Part shown: one piece after another, positions 28,899-37,756 of the stretch
How the letters are laid out: every line of letters starts with the position of its first letter
Numbering within the stretch: position 1 is the first letter of the stretch
Assembly: GCA_019114755.1 (NCBI GenBank)
Contig: DXEW01000020.1
Location: 1-64,000 of the forward strand
Source: Candidatus Borkfalkia faecavium
GTDB lineage: Bacteria; Bacillota; Clostridia; Christensenellales; Borkfalkiaceae
DNA length: 64,000 nucleotides
Direction of reading: 5' to 3'
The notes under the pieces: generated by a model
Told to the model about the DNA's origin: nothing
The model's input: only the letters and a program-made list of their open reading frames with translations
Databases searched by the model: none
Made by a program: the position numbers and the translations under genes

Positions 28899-31800
28899 AT
28901 GCGGACAGTATCAAAGCACACAAAACTTTGGGAAGGCCTGACGGCGCTGTTTGCGGTCCTGCTGGTGATCGTGCTGATCGCCACCAGCATCTGCAACACG
29001 TACGCATCGACCATCAACGACGCGCTCGGCCTGAAAGACAGCGAGTTCGTCAACGACGACGTCGATCCCGATGCCGACCTCGAGTACTACAAGTCGACTT
29101 TCGGCGACCTCACCAAAGAGGAAAACCTGAAAGAGATGATCGCCTTCCTGCAAAAGCAGAACGAAGACGAGATGCGCGAAGGCGCGGCCCTGTTGTATAA
29201 CCAGAACAACGCCCTGCCTTTGGGCAAGGGGCTCAAGGTCTCTACCTTCGGCAACGGCGCCAAGAACCCCGTCAGGACGGACGGCGGCGCCAGCACCAGG
29301 GTCAGCGAAGACGTCTCCATCAACCTGAAGGACGCGCTGGCGGCGGAAGACATCGAGGTCAACCCGACCATCTGGGACGCGCTCCCCACGACTGCGTACA
29401 CGATCGCCGGCTATGCCATCCCCCGTGGTTCGACCACCGGTTCCTGGGGCGGCGCAGGCTACAACGAGAACAGCATCGAGTTCTATCAGCAGCAGATGGC
29501 AAACGTGGGCGATTATGACGACGCAGCCATCATCGTCATCGGCAGAAAGGGCGCCGAAGGCACCGACAACGCCATGTCGATGGCAGACAACACCACCGGC
29601 GAGATGATCAGCTCTCTGTCCCTGTTCGAGAACGAGAAACAAATGATCAACCTCATCGCCGACAGCGGCAAGTTCGACAAGGTCATCCTCGTGCTCAACA
29701 CGGGCGGCTACGCCATGGAGACGTATGAGGTGGAAGACAAGGTAGACGCCATCCTCATGATGGGCAACCCCGGCCGTTACGGCCTGACGGGCGTGGCTGA
29801 GATCCTCAGCGGCACCACCAATCCTTCTGGCAAGCTGGTCGATACCTATGCCAAGAATTCGCTCTCCGCTCCCGCGGTGGTCAATTCGGGCACGAATACC
29901 CCCTTCTTCTCCAACTCCGGCCTGCCTTCCGATATGGAAGCGTATGAAGTCGTCCGCGGCGGCGCCGGCACCTTCGGCGGCAAGATTCCCGCAAACGAGC
30001 AGGTCGCGCTCATTTCCATCCAGGTGGAAAACATCTACATCGGCTACCGCTATTATGAGACCCGCTATGCCGACGTAGTCACCGGCGACGGCAACAAGAA
30101 CGCTTCCAGCGGCGTGGGCGCTTCCTTCGGCGCCAGCGAATGGAAGTACGAGAATGAGATCTCTTATCCCTTCGGCTACGGCCTCTCGTATACGACCTTC
30201 GAACAGTCGATCGAGAGCATCAACACCGACGGCGACGACGTCGTGGTGGAAGTCAAAGTCAAGAACACCGGCTCCGTTGCCGGCAAAAACGCCGTGCAGG
30301 TGTATGCACAGACCCCGTACGGCGAATATGAAAAGGAAAACATGGTAGAAAAGGCAGGCATCCAGCTCGCCGGCTACGGCAAGACCGGCCTGCTCGCCCC
30401 GGGCGCAGAGGAGACCGTCACCGTCACCATCGACAAGTACCTGCTCGCCTCGTATGACGACAACAACCTGAAGGGCTACTACCTCAGCAGCGGCGACTAC
30501 TACTTCGCCGTCGGTTCGGACGCGCACGACGCCCTCAACAACGTATTGGCGCTCCGCGGCTTCGGCGTGGCAGACGGCATGGTCGCCTCCACCGCGCAGG
30601 ACAACAACGCCGCAGGCAATGCGGACCTGGCGCGCAAGTGGACATTGAACAGCCGCGACGAAGAGTCGTATATGTATTCCGAGACGGCGAACGGCACGCC
30701 CGGCACGCGCGTCACCAACCAGTTTGACGACTGCGACATCAACTATTGGATCGAAGATGCCGCCACCTATCTTTCCAGAAGCGACTGGGAAGGCACCTAC
30801 CCCGTAGAGCAGACCACCGTCGCCGCGACGGACGAAATGCTCGAGCGCATGGGCGGCACGGAAAACGGCATCCTTTGGTACGAGACCCCCGAAGACGCGC
30901 CCGACTTCAATACCGTCGCCGCAAACTTCGGCAACGACCAGGGCATCACCATCGCCTCCATGAGGACTGTTCCCATCTCCGAAACGGAAGCGTGGAGAAA
31001 CTTCATCTTCCAGGCCGACCTCGAAGAGTTCGCTATCTGCTTGGGAGAAAGCTTCTCCGGTTATCCGGCGGCGGGCGCATATATCCCCGCAGCGCCCATC
31101 GGCGACGGCACCAACGGCGGCGCGGGCGGCAGCGACGTTACGGTCGGCAGCACCACCTATTCCGCCGTGCAGTATACTTCCAAAAACATCCTCACCGGCA
31201 CCTTCAACGACGAGCTGTATGCCGGCCGCGGCAGGGCCATGGGCGAAGAAGCGCACCTGGCAGGCAAGTCTGAATGCTTCAACCTCGGTATCGACCTGCA
31301 CAGGACCCCGTTCGGCGGCCGCAACTCCGAGTACATGAGCGAATGCCCGACCCTCACCTACCTTGCGTCCATCCCCGAAGTGAAGGCGATGCAGGAATGC
31401 GGCGTGGCTGCGGCTCCCAAGCACTTCGTCGGCAACGATCAGGAGACCGGCCGTGACGGCGTGGCGGTGTTCTTCACCGAGCAGGCCTTCCGCGAAGGCA
31501 GCCTCCGCGGCGGCGAAGGCGCGCTCCGCGTGGCCAACGCAGGCGGCATCATGCAGTCCTTCGAGCGCCTGGGCACCGACTTCGCCTCGCTGGATACGGC
31601 GATGAACACCAACGTCCTCCGCACCGAATGGGGCTGGGACGGCAACATCATCACCGACGCAGTTCCCATCGAGAGCGGCGATACCTGGGGCAACGGCTAC
31701 AGGTCGCACACCCTGGAAATGCTCGCCTCCGGCACCAACGACTTCTGCCTCGACTTTGCGGGCGAACACGCTCCTAAGGCCTTGGAGTGGGCGAGAGAGC

Positions 31801-32024
31801 ATAACGACGGCTACATCCTCGAAAAACTGATCGATTCCGTCATCCATCACGCGTTTGTGGTCAGCAGAACGGTTCCTACCAACGGCATCAGCGGCAGCGG
31901 CCACATGGAATACTACAGAGTCTGGTGGGAAGATGCGCTCCTGGCGGCAGCCATCGTCTGCGGCGTGCTTGCGGCAGCGGGTGCGGTCCTGCTGGTGATC
32001 GGCAAAGTAAAGGAGGAAGACTAA
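28899..32024 (+). CDS. GH3-2: membrane-anchored permuted GH3 glycosidase
   Basis: N- and C-terminal TMs; FGYGLSYT before AAPKHFVGNDQETGRDGV, TEQAFREGSLRG, GWDGNIITDA; RBS ggagg before ATG 28899. Confidence 0.88.
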   Translation: MRTVSKHTKLWEGLTALFAVLLVIVLIATSICNTYASTINDALGLKDSEFVNDDVDPDADLEYYKSTFGDLTKEENLKEMIAFLQKQNEDEMREGAALLYNQNNALPLGKGLKVSTFGNGAKNPVRTDGGASTRVSEDVSINLKDALAAEDIEVNPTIWDALPTTAYTIAGYAIPRGSTTGSWGGAGYNENSIEFYQQQMANVGDYDDAAIIVIGRKGAEGTDNAMSMADNTTGEMISSLSLFENEKQMINLIADSGKFDKVILVLNTGGYAMETYEVEDKVDAILMMGNPGRYGLTGVAEILSGTTNPSGKLVDTYAKNSLSAPAVVNSGTNTPFFSNSGLPSDMEAYEVVRGGAGTFGGKIPANEQVALISIQVENIYIGYRYYETRYADVVTGDGNKNASSGVGASFGASEWKYENEISYPFGYGLSYTTFEQSIESINTDGDDVVVEVKVKNTGSVAGKNAVQVYAQTPYGEYEKENMVEKAGIQLAGYGKTGLLAPGAEETVTVTIDKYLLASYDDNNLKGYYLSSGDYYFAVGSDAHDALNNVLALRGFGVADGMVASTAQDNNAAGNADLARKWTLNSRDEESYMYSETANGTPGTRVTNQFDDCDINYWIEDAATYLSRSDWEGTYPVEQTTVAATDEMLERMGGTENGILWYETPEDAPDFNTVAANFGNDQGITIASMRTVPISETEAWRNFIFQADLEEFAICLGESFSGYPAAGAYIPAAPIGDGTNGGAGGSDVTVGSTTYSAVQYTSKNILTGTFNDELYAGRGRAMGEEAHLAGKSECFNLGIDLHRTPFGGRNSEYMSECPTLTYLASIPEVKAMQECGVAAAPKHFVGNDQETGRDGVAVFFTEQAFREGSLRGGEGALRVANAGGIMQSFERLGTDFASLDTAMNTNVLRTEWGWDGNIITDAVPIESGDTWGNGYRSHTLEMLASGTNDFCLDFAGEHAPKALEWAREHNDGYILEKLIDSVIHHAFVVSRTVPTNGISGSGHMEYYRVWWEDALLAAAIVCGVLAAAGAVLLVIGKVKEED

Positions 32025-32025
32025 T

Positions 32026-32442
32026 ATGAACGCATCGAGTAAATTGAAGAGCAAAACGGTCGGCTTCTGGCTGGCGTGCGCGGCGATCCTCTTCGCCATC
32101 GCGGGGCTCATCGTCTTCGGTATCTATCAAAGCCAGAAGGGCGTCGGCATCGGCGGCATCTACGCCTTCATCATCATCGGCATCCTCTGCCAGGTCGCGC
32201 TCTTCTTCTATGACGGAAAGCTCGGGCCCGTGCTGTCCATCGCCGCAGCCGTCCTGTACGCGCTGGCGTTCGGCTTCAGCGTCAGCGGCGGCGTAGGCAA
32301 CATCACCGACTACTTTACCGGCGTCGTCTGCTTCGGCATCCCCGGGCTCGCACCGCTGAACTTCGTCATCGCGGCGCTCCTGCTCATCAGCACGATCTTG
32401 TCTATCGTCGTCTGCTTCATGCGCAGGGAAAAGAGCGAGTGA
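32026..32442 (+). CDS. 4-TM membrane protein coupled to GH3-2
   Basis: 138 aa; starts 1 nt after GH3 stop; same layout as ORF 16374-16772. Confidence 0.7.
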   Translation: MNASSKLKSKTVGFWLACAAILFAIAGLIVFGIYQSQKGVGIGGIYAFIIIGILCQVALFFYDGKLGPVLSIAAAVLYALAFGFSVSGGVGNITDYFTGVVCFGIPGLAPLNFVIAALLLISTILSIVVCFMRREKSE

Positions 32443-32489
32443 GCATAGGAAAAGCGATATGTGCCCTATGTTTGAGTAAGTGATAGAGG

Positions 32490-32521
32490 CGGCTTCGGGA
32501 TCTTTTCCGGAGCCGCTTTTA
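32490..32521 (+). terminator. Intrinsic terminator
   Basis: gcggcttcgg..ccggagccgctttt. Confidence 0.65.
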
Positions 32522-32648
32522 CCGCTGCGGGGCGCGCCTGTTTTGCGTACCGCAAAGGGCTGCATGCGTGAGGCGCGCCGCAAAGGGCTGCTTTGTCCGC
32601 GCAAAGGTGCTATACTGAAACAAAACCGAAAAACGGCGGAGAGTGGGT

Positions 32649-33938
32649 ATGACGGAAGAAAAGAAGAGTATCATCAAATGCGATCTCGTATCGCTGGCAG
32701 GGTTTGCGGCGGTGTGCGCCGCCGCCCTGTGGAAGCTGATCGCCGCGGCGGTGCTCGGCGAGGCGGTCAATTTTATCACCGCGGCGGCTGTCTCCCTGCT
32801 GGCGGCGCTGCTCGGCCTCGTCGCCTGGCGGGGGCGCGTCCCCGCGCTGTGGGCGGCGGTATGCGCGGGCAGCATCGTGCTGGCAAGCTGCGTCAACTAC
32901 GGCGGTTGGGGCGAAGAATTTTCCTGCATCGTCTGGGCGGCGGTATCGGGCGCCTGCGCCGTCGCGGGCACGGCGCTGCAGATCTTCGAACGGGCAAAGC
33001 CGCGCCGCGGCTTTCTCGTCCCCCTCGTCGCCTTTGCCCTGGCGGCCGTCTTCTGCCTCGGCAGCTGGGCGGGGCATGCCTCCGCCGCCCGCGGCCGGGA
33101 GGGCGCGGCAGGGCACGAGCTGTGGCAGGTGTCCGCCCGCTACGATACGCAAGCCTGCCCGCAGCCGGGCAGGGTAGAGGAGCTGGCGTATGAGACGCGC
33201 GCCTACGCAGCGGACGGCCACGCCGTCACCAAGCGCGCCTATGTGTATCTGCCCTACGGCTATACGGAGGAGGAGCGGTACGATATCCTGTATCTCCTGC
33301 ACGGCACCGGCGACGACGAGGCGTATTGGCTGGTCGAGTACGGTTACAACAAGACCATGCTCGATAACCTCATCTATCACGGCGATATCCGCCCCGTCAT
33401 CGTCGTCACGCCCACCTGGTATGTCGAAGGCGTGTGCGAAGACGACCCCGACGCGCTCACCTATTCCTTCAAAGACGAACTGAAAAACGACCTCATCCCC
33501 GCGGTCGAGGGCACCTATTCCACCTACGCCCAAAGCTGCTCGCGGGAAGACCTCATCGCTTCGCGCGACCGCCGCGCCTTTGCGGGGCTCTCGCGGGGAG
33601 CTGCGACCACCTGGCATTCCGCCTACTGCGGCGCGCTCGAATACTTTTCCATGTTCGGCGCCTTCAGCGGCATGCTGACCCCGCAGGAAGAATTTGCCCC
33701 CACGCAGGCGGGCGAGCAGGCGGAATACGAGATACAATATCTGTACAATACCTCCGGCGCCTTCGACTTTTTGCTTTCCGAACATTGGCGGGGCTTTGCA
33801 CGGCTGCTCGCTTCCGAACCGCGCCTTGTTTGGGGCAAAAACTGCTCGTTCGACGTGTTCCCCATGGTGTACCACCATATGGAGTCGTGGCATATCGCCC
33901 TGTACAACGCCCTACAGCTCTTCTTCCCTGCGGCGTAA
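32649..33938 (+). CDS. Membrane-anchored esterase-D/CE1-like alpha/beta hydrolase
   Basis: DILYLLHGTGDDE, VIVVTPTWY, FAGLSRGAATTW (GxSxG); N-terminal TM block. Confidence 0.82.
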   Translation: MTEEKKSIIKCDLVSLAGFAAVCAAALWKLIAAAVLGEAVNFITAAAVSLLAALLGLVAWRGRVPALWAAVCAGSIVLASCVNYGGWGEEFSCIVWAAVSGACAVAGTALQIFERAKPRRGFLVPLVAFALAAVFCLGSWAGHASAARGREGAAGHELWQVSARYDTQACPQPGRVEELAYETRAYAADGHAVTKRAYVYLPYGYTEEERYDILYLLHGTGDDEAYWLVEYGYNKTMLDNLIYHGDIRPVIVVTPTWYVEGVCEDDPDALTYSFKDELKNDLIPAVEGTYSTYAQSCSREDLIASRDRRAFAGLSRGAATTWHSAYCGALEYFSMFGAFSGMLTPQEEFAPTQAGEQAEYEIQYLYNTSGAFDFLLSEHWRGFARLLASEPRLVWGKNCSFDVFPMVYHHMESWHIALYNALQLFFPAA

Positions 33939-33948
33939 GCGCATATCT

Positions 33949-34006
33949 TGCCGTTTTTGTGCGGAAGCTGCCAAAAACGTGCAAAACCTGCAATTTGTGC
34001 TATACT
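33949..34006 (+). promoter_or_regulatory. Orphan copy of the GH3-2-type promoter
   Basis: tgcc at 33949 and 33969, tgca at 33989; tatact at 34001; near-identical to 28604-28661. Confidence 0.5.
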
Positions 34007-34254
34007 GATGGCGGCAAAAGGGAAACGGGCCGCCGCACTGTCCGCTTCGGCAAAGCGGTTTGTTTTGACTTGGTCAGGGGCGGAAGGCGGCAGGATGAAG
34101 CTTGCACCGCCCGCGGGTGCAGAGCCGCAGAACGGGCGCATATGCCCGCGGGTCCCTTTCAAAAGCCTTTTTGCCTGCAAAAAGCGTTTATTACTGAAAA
34201 AGCAATGCGGAGGGGGCCTCCGTCCGCCGCATGCAGTGCTTTTCTCCCCCCAAA

Positions 34255-34281
34255 GCCGCCGCGCAAAGTTTGCGCGGCGGC
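34255..34281. terminator. Palindromic hairpin
   Basis: gccgccgcgcaaa-g-tttgcgcggcggc. Confidence 0.5.
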
Positions 34282-34483
34282 TTCTCGCCTGCCCCCGCAA
34301 AGTTCGCGGGCGGGCGCGCGGGCGACTTCTTTCGCGGGCGCGCTGCGGCAGATAATGGTGAGGGCGGCGGATATGGGCAGGCAGATATGGGCGGGCGCGG
34401 CGCATTCTTTTTTACAAATATGCCGTACCCCCTTGCATTTTCGGCAAATTTGTGGTAAGATCGATAAAAAGGAGGGAACAGAG

Positions 34484-34687
34484 ATGGCAGACGATTTTTG
34501 GAAGGACATCGGCGACATGTACGACCCGTTCGGCACTTTCGATAGAGACGGTGACGGGCACGACCGCGGCGAGGCGTGGGAGGCGATCGACTTTGAAGAC
34601 GCCGTTTCCCGCCGCAGAGAGCAGGAAGAAGACGACCTCGCCGAATTTTACGGCGACGAGGACGAAGGGGAGGACGAGGAGTACTGA
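34484..34687 (+). CDS. Small acidic protein with DxDGD motif (67 aa)
   Basis: RBS aaaggaggga; MADDFWKDIGDMYDPFGTFDRDGDGHDRGEAWE. Confidence 0.7.
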   Translation: MADDFWKDIGDMYDPFGTFDRDGDGHDRGEAWEAIDFEDAVSRRREQEEDDLAEFYGDEDEGEDEEY

Positions 34688-34810
34688 GCGTCCCGCTTCT
34701 TTGCACGGCGCCAAAGAAAAGCGATTGCCCGAAACGAAAAATATCCTCCGCACCGCTGCGGAGGACATTTTTATGCGCTGCACTATACGGGGAACAGCCT
34801 TTGTGTATAT

Positions 34811-35905
34811 TCAGGCGATGGTCTCCGGCCACTGCTGCTGCGGCGGTTCCGGCCAAAATCCGCCGATCCACGGCTGGAGGTAGTAGTACCCCAGCAGCCC
34901 TATGGCGATGCCGGCGGCGAAGGAGCCTGCCAGCCACAGCCAGTCGGAAAGGCGCAGGCGGAAGGAACGGCGGTAGAAAAAGTACGCCGCCAGCCCGCAC
35001 GTGAAGATGATGGGCATGGTGATGAGGTCGAAGGCATTCGCGAGCCCGTTGGCGGAAAAGACCGCCGCAAAGCAGAAGACGTACAGGGGGATCATCAGGC
35101 GGTAGCCGAAGGGGGAATCGGACGGCTGTTCGATGGTCTCCGTCTTGTGCCTTGCCGCCGTCCAAAACAGCCCGAAGTACGCCGCCGCCCCCTCGACGCC
35201 CGCCACCGCGCAGGTGAGCGCGGAGACGTCTTTCAAATCGATGCCGTCCCCGAGGATGGCGGAAGCGAAGGCGGAGCCGATCTCATCCAGCGGCTTATCG
35301 GTCAAAAAGTGGTATTGCAGCCCTTTGAGCGCGTCGGGCGCGTAATAGGGGATGAGCGTATCCAGCCACCAGAAGGGCATCAGCAGCAGCGCCATGCTTC
35401 CCAGTTCAAAGACGATGCCGTCGATAATGGTGCTCGCGCGGGTGAAGAGGAAGCAGTTGATGCCGAACAGCGCCAGCCCCGCGGGGATGAGGGCGGCGAA
35501 ATAGCCCGCGTAATATCCCATTACAAACAGATTGTCGCGGAAGGCGATGACGGCGACGCCCGCCGCAAAGGACACGGCGTAGGGCACGAACACGAGCAGC
35601 AGCCCCGCAAGCAGCCGCTGCAGCAGCAGGGCGCCCCGCTTGACGGGCAGCGAATACCATAGGTCGGCAGAGCGCGTCTTCATGCGGTAAGAAAATTGCA
35701 GGACGGGCACGATGTAGCACAGCACGCCCAAAATGGAGGCGGGCACGGGCGTCAGCGGGTTTATCGCGTGCAGCGTGCCGTCGGAATATTCCCGGACCAA
35801 TTCGGTGCTCAGCGCCGCCACCACGAACACGACCGCCGCCACGGCGGTGAATACGATGAGGGGCAGAAGGATGCGTTTGAGTTCGTAAACAAATTGCCGT
35901 TTCAT
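34811..35905 (-). CDS. ABC-2-type permease
   Basis: 364 aa multi-TM; coupled to ATPase. Confidence 0.8.
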   Translation of the reverse strand: MKRQFVYELKRILLPLIVFTAVAAVVFVVAALSTELVREYSDGTLHAINPLTPVPASILGVLCYIVPVLQFSYRMKTRSADLWYSLPVKRGALLLQRLLAGLLLVFVPYAVSFAAGVAVIAFRDNLFVMGYYAGYFAALIPAGLALFGINCFLFTRASTIIDGIVFELGSMALLLMPFWWLDTLIPYYAPDALKGLQYHFLTDKPLDEIGSAFASAILGDGIDLKDVSALTCAVAGVEGAAAYFGLFWTAARHKTETIEQPSDSPFGYRLMIPLYVFCFAAVFSANGLANAFDLITMPIIFTCGLAAYFFYRRSFRLRLSDWLWLAGSFAAGIAIGLLGYYYLQPWIGGFWPEPPQQQWPETIA

Positions 35906-36780
35906 TGCAGGTACCCCCTGTTTTTCACTTCACAGATGAACAGTTCTTCAAAATCGACGGGGATCTCTTCGATGAACAGGGGATGCAGCTTGTCGAGCTC
36001 GGCGAGGTATGCTTCCTTGTCGCCGCGCACGATCAGCTTTGCCACCCTGCCGCTGGCCTCGAAGGAGACGCAGGCAAAGGGGAAGTCTTCCCGCCGCGCT
36101 TCGTGGCTCAGCGCCACCTGGAATTTTGTCACCTGTTCCAGCGCCCCCTGCAAGTCGCCCGAGTCGGCGATCTGCCCGCCGTCCAGCAGGGCGAAGCCGC
36201 TGCAGATGTCTTCCAGCTCGCGCAGCGAGTGCGAAGAGATGATCACCGTGCTCTCCCGCTCTTCCTGCAGTTCGATCAGCCCGCGCTTGCATTCCAGCCG
36301 CGCCAGAGGGTCCAGCCCGTCAAAGGCTTCGTCCAAAAATAAATAGCGGGGGCGGCAGGCCAGCGCCAGGGCGATGAACAGCTGCCGCTTCATCCCCTTG
36401 GAAAAGGTGCGCAGCGGCGCCTTGCGCGCCAGGCGGAAGCGCTGCTCGTACTGCTCGTATACGTCTATATGGAAGGGGTAGAAGGCGGAATACAGCTCGA
36501 TGAGCTTTTGCGCCGTGGTGTCCGCCGCGTAGTACGGGTCGTCGGGCAGGAAGAACAGCTCTTTTTTCGCCGCCGGGCAGTCGTACACCTCCTGCCCGCC
36601 GATGCGCACGCTGCCGCCGTCCGCGCGCAGCACGCCCGAAAGCAGGCGCAGCAGCGTCGATTTGCCCGCGCCGTTGATGCCCACCAACCCGAAGATGCTG
36701 CCGTCCGGCACGGTCAGGTCGATGCCGTCCAGCACCTTTTTGGCGCCGAACGATTTTTGTAATCCGCTGATCACTATCAT
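35902..36780 (-). CDS. ABC transporter ATP-binding protein
   Basis: LVGINGAGKSTLLRLLSGV, FSKGMKRQLFIALALACRPRYLFLDEAFDGLD; start at MIVISGLQKSFG. Confidence 0.92.
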   Translation of the reverse strand: MIVISGLQKSFGAKKVLDGIDLTVPDGSIFGLVGINGAGKSTLLRLLSGVLRADGGSVRIGGQEVYDCPAAKKELFFLPDDPYYAADTTAQKLIELYSAFYPFHIDVYEQYEQRFRLARKAPLRTFSKGMKRQLFIALALACRPRYLFLDEAFDGLDPLARLECKRGLIELQEERESTVIISSHSLRELEDICSGFALLDGGQIADSGDLQGALEQVTKFQVALSHEARREDFPFACVSFEASGRVAKLIVRGDKEAYLAELDKLHPLFIEEIPVDFEELFICEVKNRGYLQ

Positions 36781-37340
36781 CTTTTTTCTCCTTTTTCGGC
36801 TTCGCCGAACAGCTGCTTTATAAGTGCGTGCGCCTCGGCGGCGCTCACGCCCGCCTGCCTGAGCCGAAGCAGCGCCTCTTTTGCGCGGAGGAGCGCTTCC
36901 TGTCTTTCCGCGCCTGCAAGCGCCTCTTGTCTTTCCGCGCCTGCAAGCGCTCCCTGCATTGCGGCGGGCTTTTTCTTGTCTTGCGCGGCTGCCGCGCCTG
37001 TATCGGCGCTCCCGTCCGCATGTTCCGCCTGCGGCGGCCCTTCGGCATATACGCCGCCCGTCCGGCCGCTCCCCGTTTCGCCGCCCGGCGGCTTTTCTTC
37101 CGCCTCTGCGCGCACGAAGGCGCCCTTTTTGGGCAGGGTGCGGATGAGCCCGCGCTTTTCCAGCTCGCTGTACGCCCGCTCCACCGTGTTGGGGTTGATG
37201 CCCAGCTGCATGGCAAGGCCGCGGCAGGAGGGCAGCTTTTCGCCCGCGCGCAGCGCGCCCGTGCGGATGTATTTTGCGTAGGTCTCCACGATCTCTTCGT
37301 AAATATTCCTCTTTCCGCTCAGATACACTTCCATCGCCAT
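36777..37340 (-). CDS. GntR-family (YtrA-like) transcriptional regulator
   Basis: YEEIVETYAKYIRTGALRAGEKLPSCRGLAMQLGINPNTVERAYSELEKRGLI; overlaps ABC ATPase start. Confidence 0.88.
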   Translation of the reverse strand: MAMEVYLSGKRNIYEEIVETYAKYIRTGALRAGEKLPSCRGLAMQLGINPNTVERAYSELEKRGLIRTLPKKGAFVRAEAEEKPPGGETGSGRTGGVYAEGPPQAEHADGSADTGAAAAQDKKKPAAMQGALAGAERQEALAGAERQEALLRAKEALLRLRQAGVSAAEAHALIKQLFGEAEKGEKR

Positions 37341-37362
37341 GCTCCCGCAGCCGTGCTGCCAC

Positions 37363-37419
37363 AACTGTATTAACTGTATTATCTGTATTAAGTGTAGCAC
37401 AAAAAACCGACTCTGTCAA
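37363..37419 (-). promoter_or_regulatory. Promoter and 9-bp iterated candidate operator of the GntR-ABC operon
   Basis: Minus strand TTGACA-N17-TACACT; plus-strand repeats aactgtatt, aactgtatt, atctgtatt. Confidence 0.7.
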
Positions 37420-37555
37420 GGGGCGGAAGAATATTTTTTGCGCGATTTGTGAAAAAGTTGAGGGCGCGGCAAAAGTTTTTTCCTCTGTCAAGGGTCGGGC
37501 GCATATTTTTTGCGCGTTTTGTGAAAAAGTTGAAGGGGGCACGAAAGTTTTTGCC
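37412..37555. repeat. Imperfect tandem duplication of about 70 bp
   Basis: ctctgtcaagggg..atattttttgcgcgatttgtgaaaaagttgagg and second copy ctctgtcaagggt..atattttttgcgcgttttgtgaaaaagttgaagg. Confidence 0.85.
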
Positions 37556-37570
37556 CCCGCCCCCGCCGCG

Positions 37571-37599
37571 TTGACAATTTTGCCCGCATATGGTATAAT
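37571..37599 (+). promoter_or_regulatory. Perfect-consensus SigA promoter of ABC exporter
   Basis: TTGACA-N17-TATAAT. Confidence 0.85.
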
Positions 37600-37756
37600 T
37601 TGGAAATCACTTTACAAAAACAAAACCGCCGCAAAAGCGGCAAAAGCGCCCGCCCCGCAAGGGACGGAACAGCCGCCGCAGAGGAAAGGCAAGCCCCGCA
37701 GAGCCTTCCCTCCCAAAGGCGGAAAGTCGCCCGCCGGAAGGGCGGAAAGGAAGTTT

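Noticed and set aside
32550-32616. Repeated ccgcaaagggctgc ahead of the esterase as another RR site
   Set aside because: Spacing 28 then 21 bp and position relative to -10 do not match the other GH3 promoters
35902-37542. 546-aa fusion of upstream region and ABC ATPase
   Set aside because: ORF-track start lies far upstream through the GntR gene in another frame; real ATPase starts at 36780
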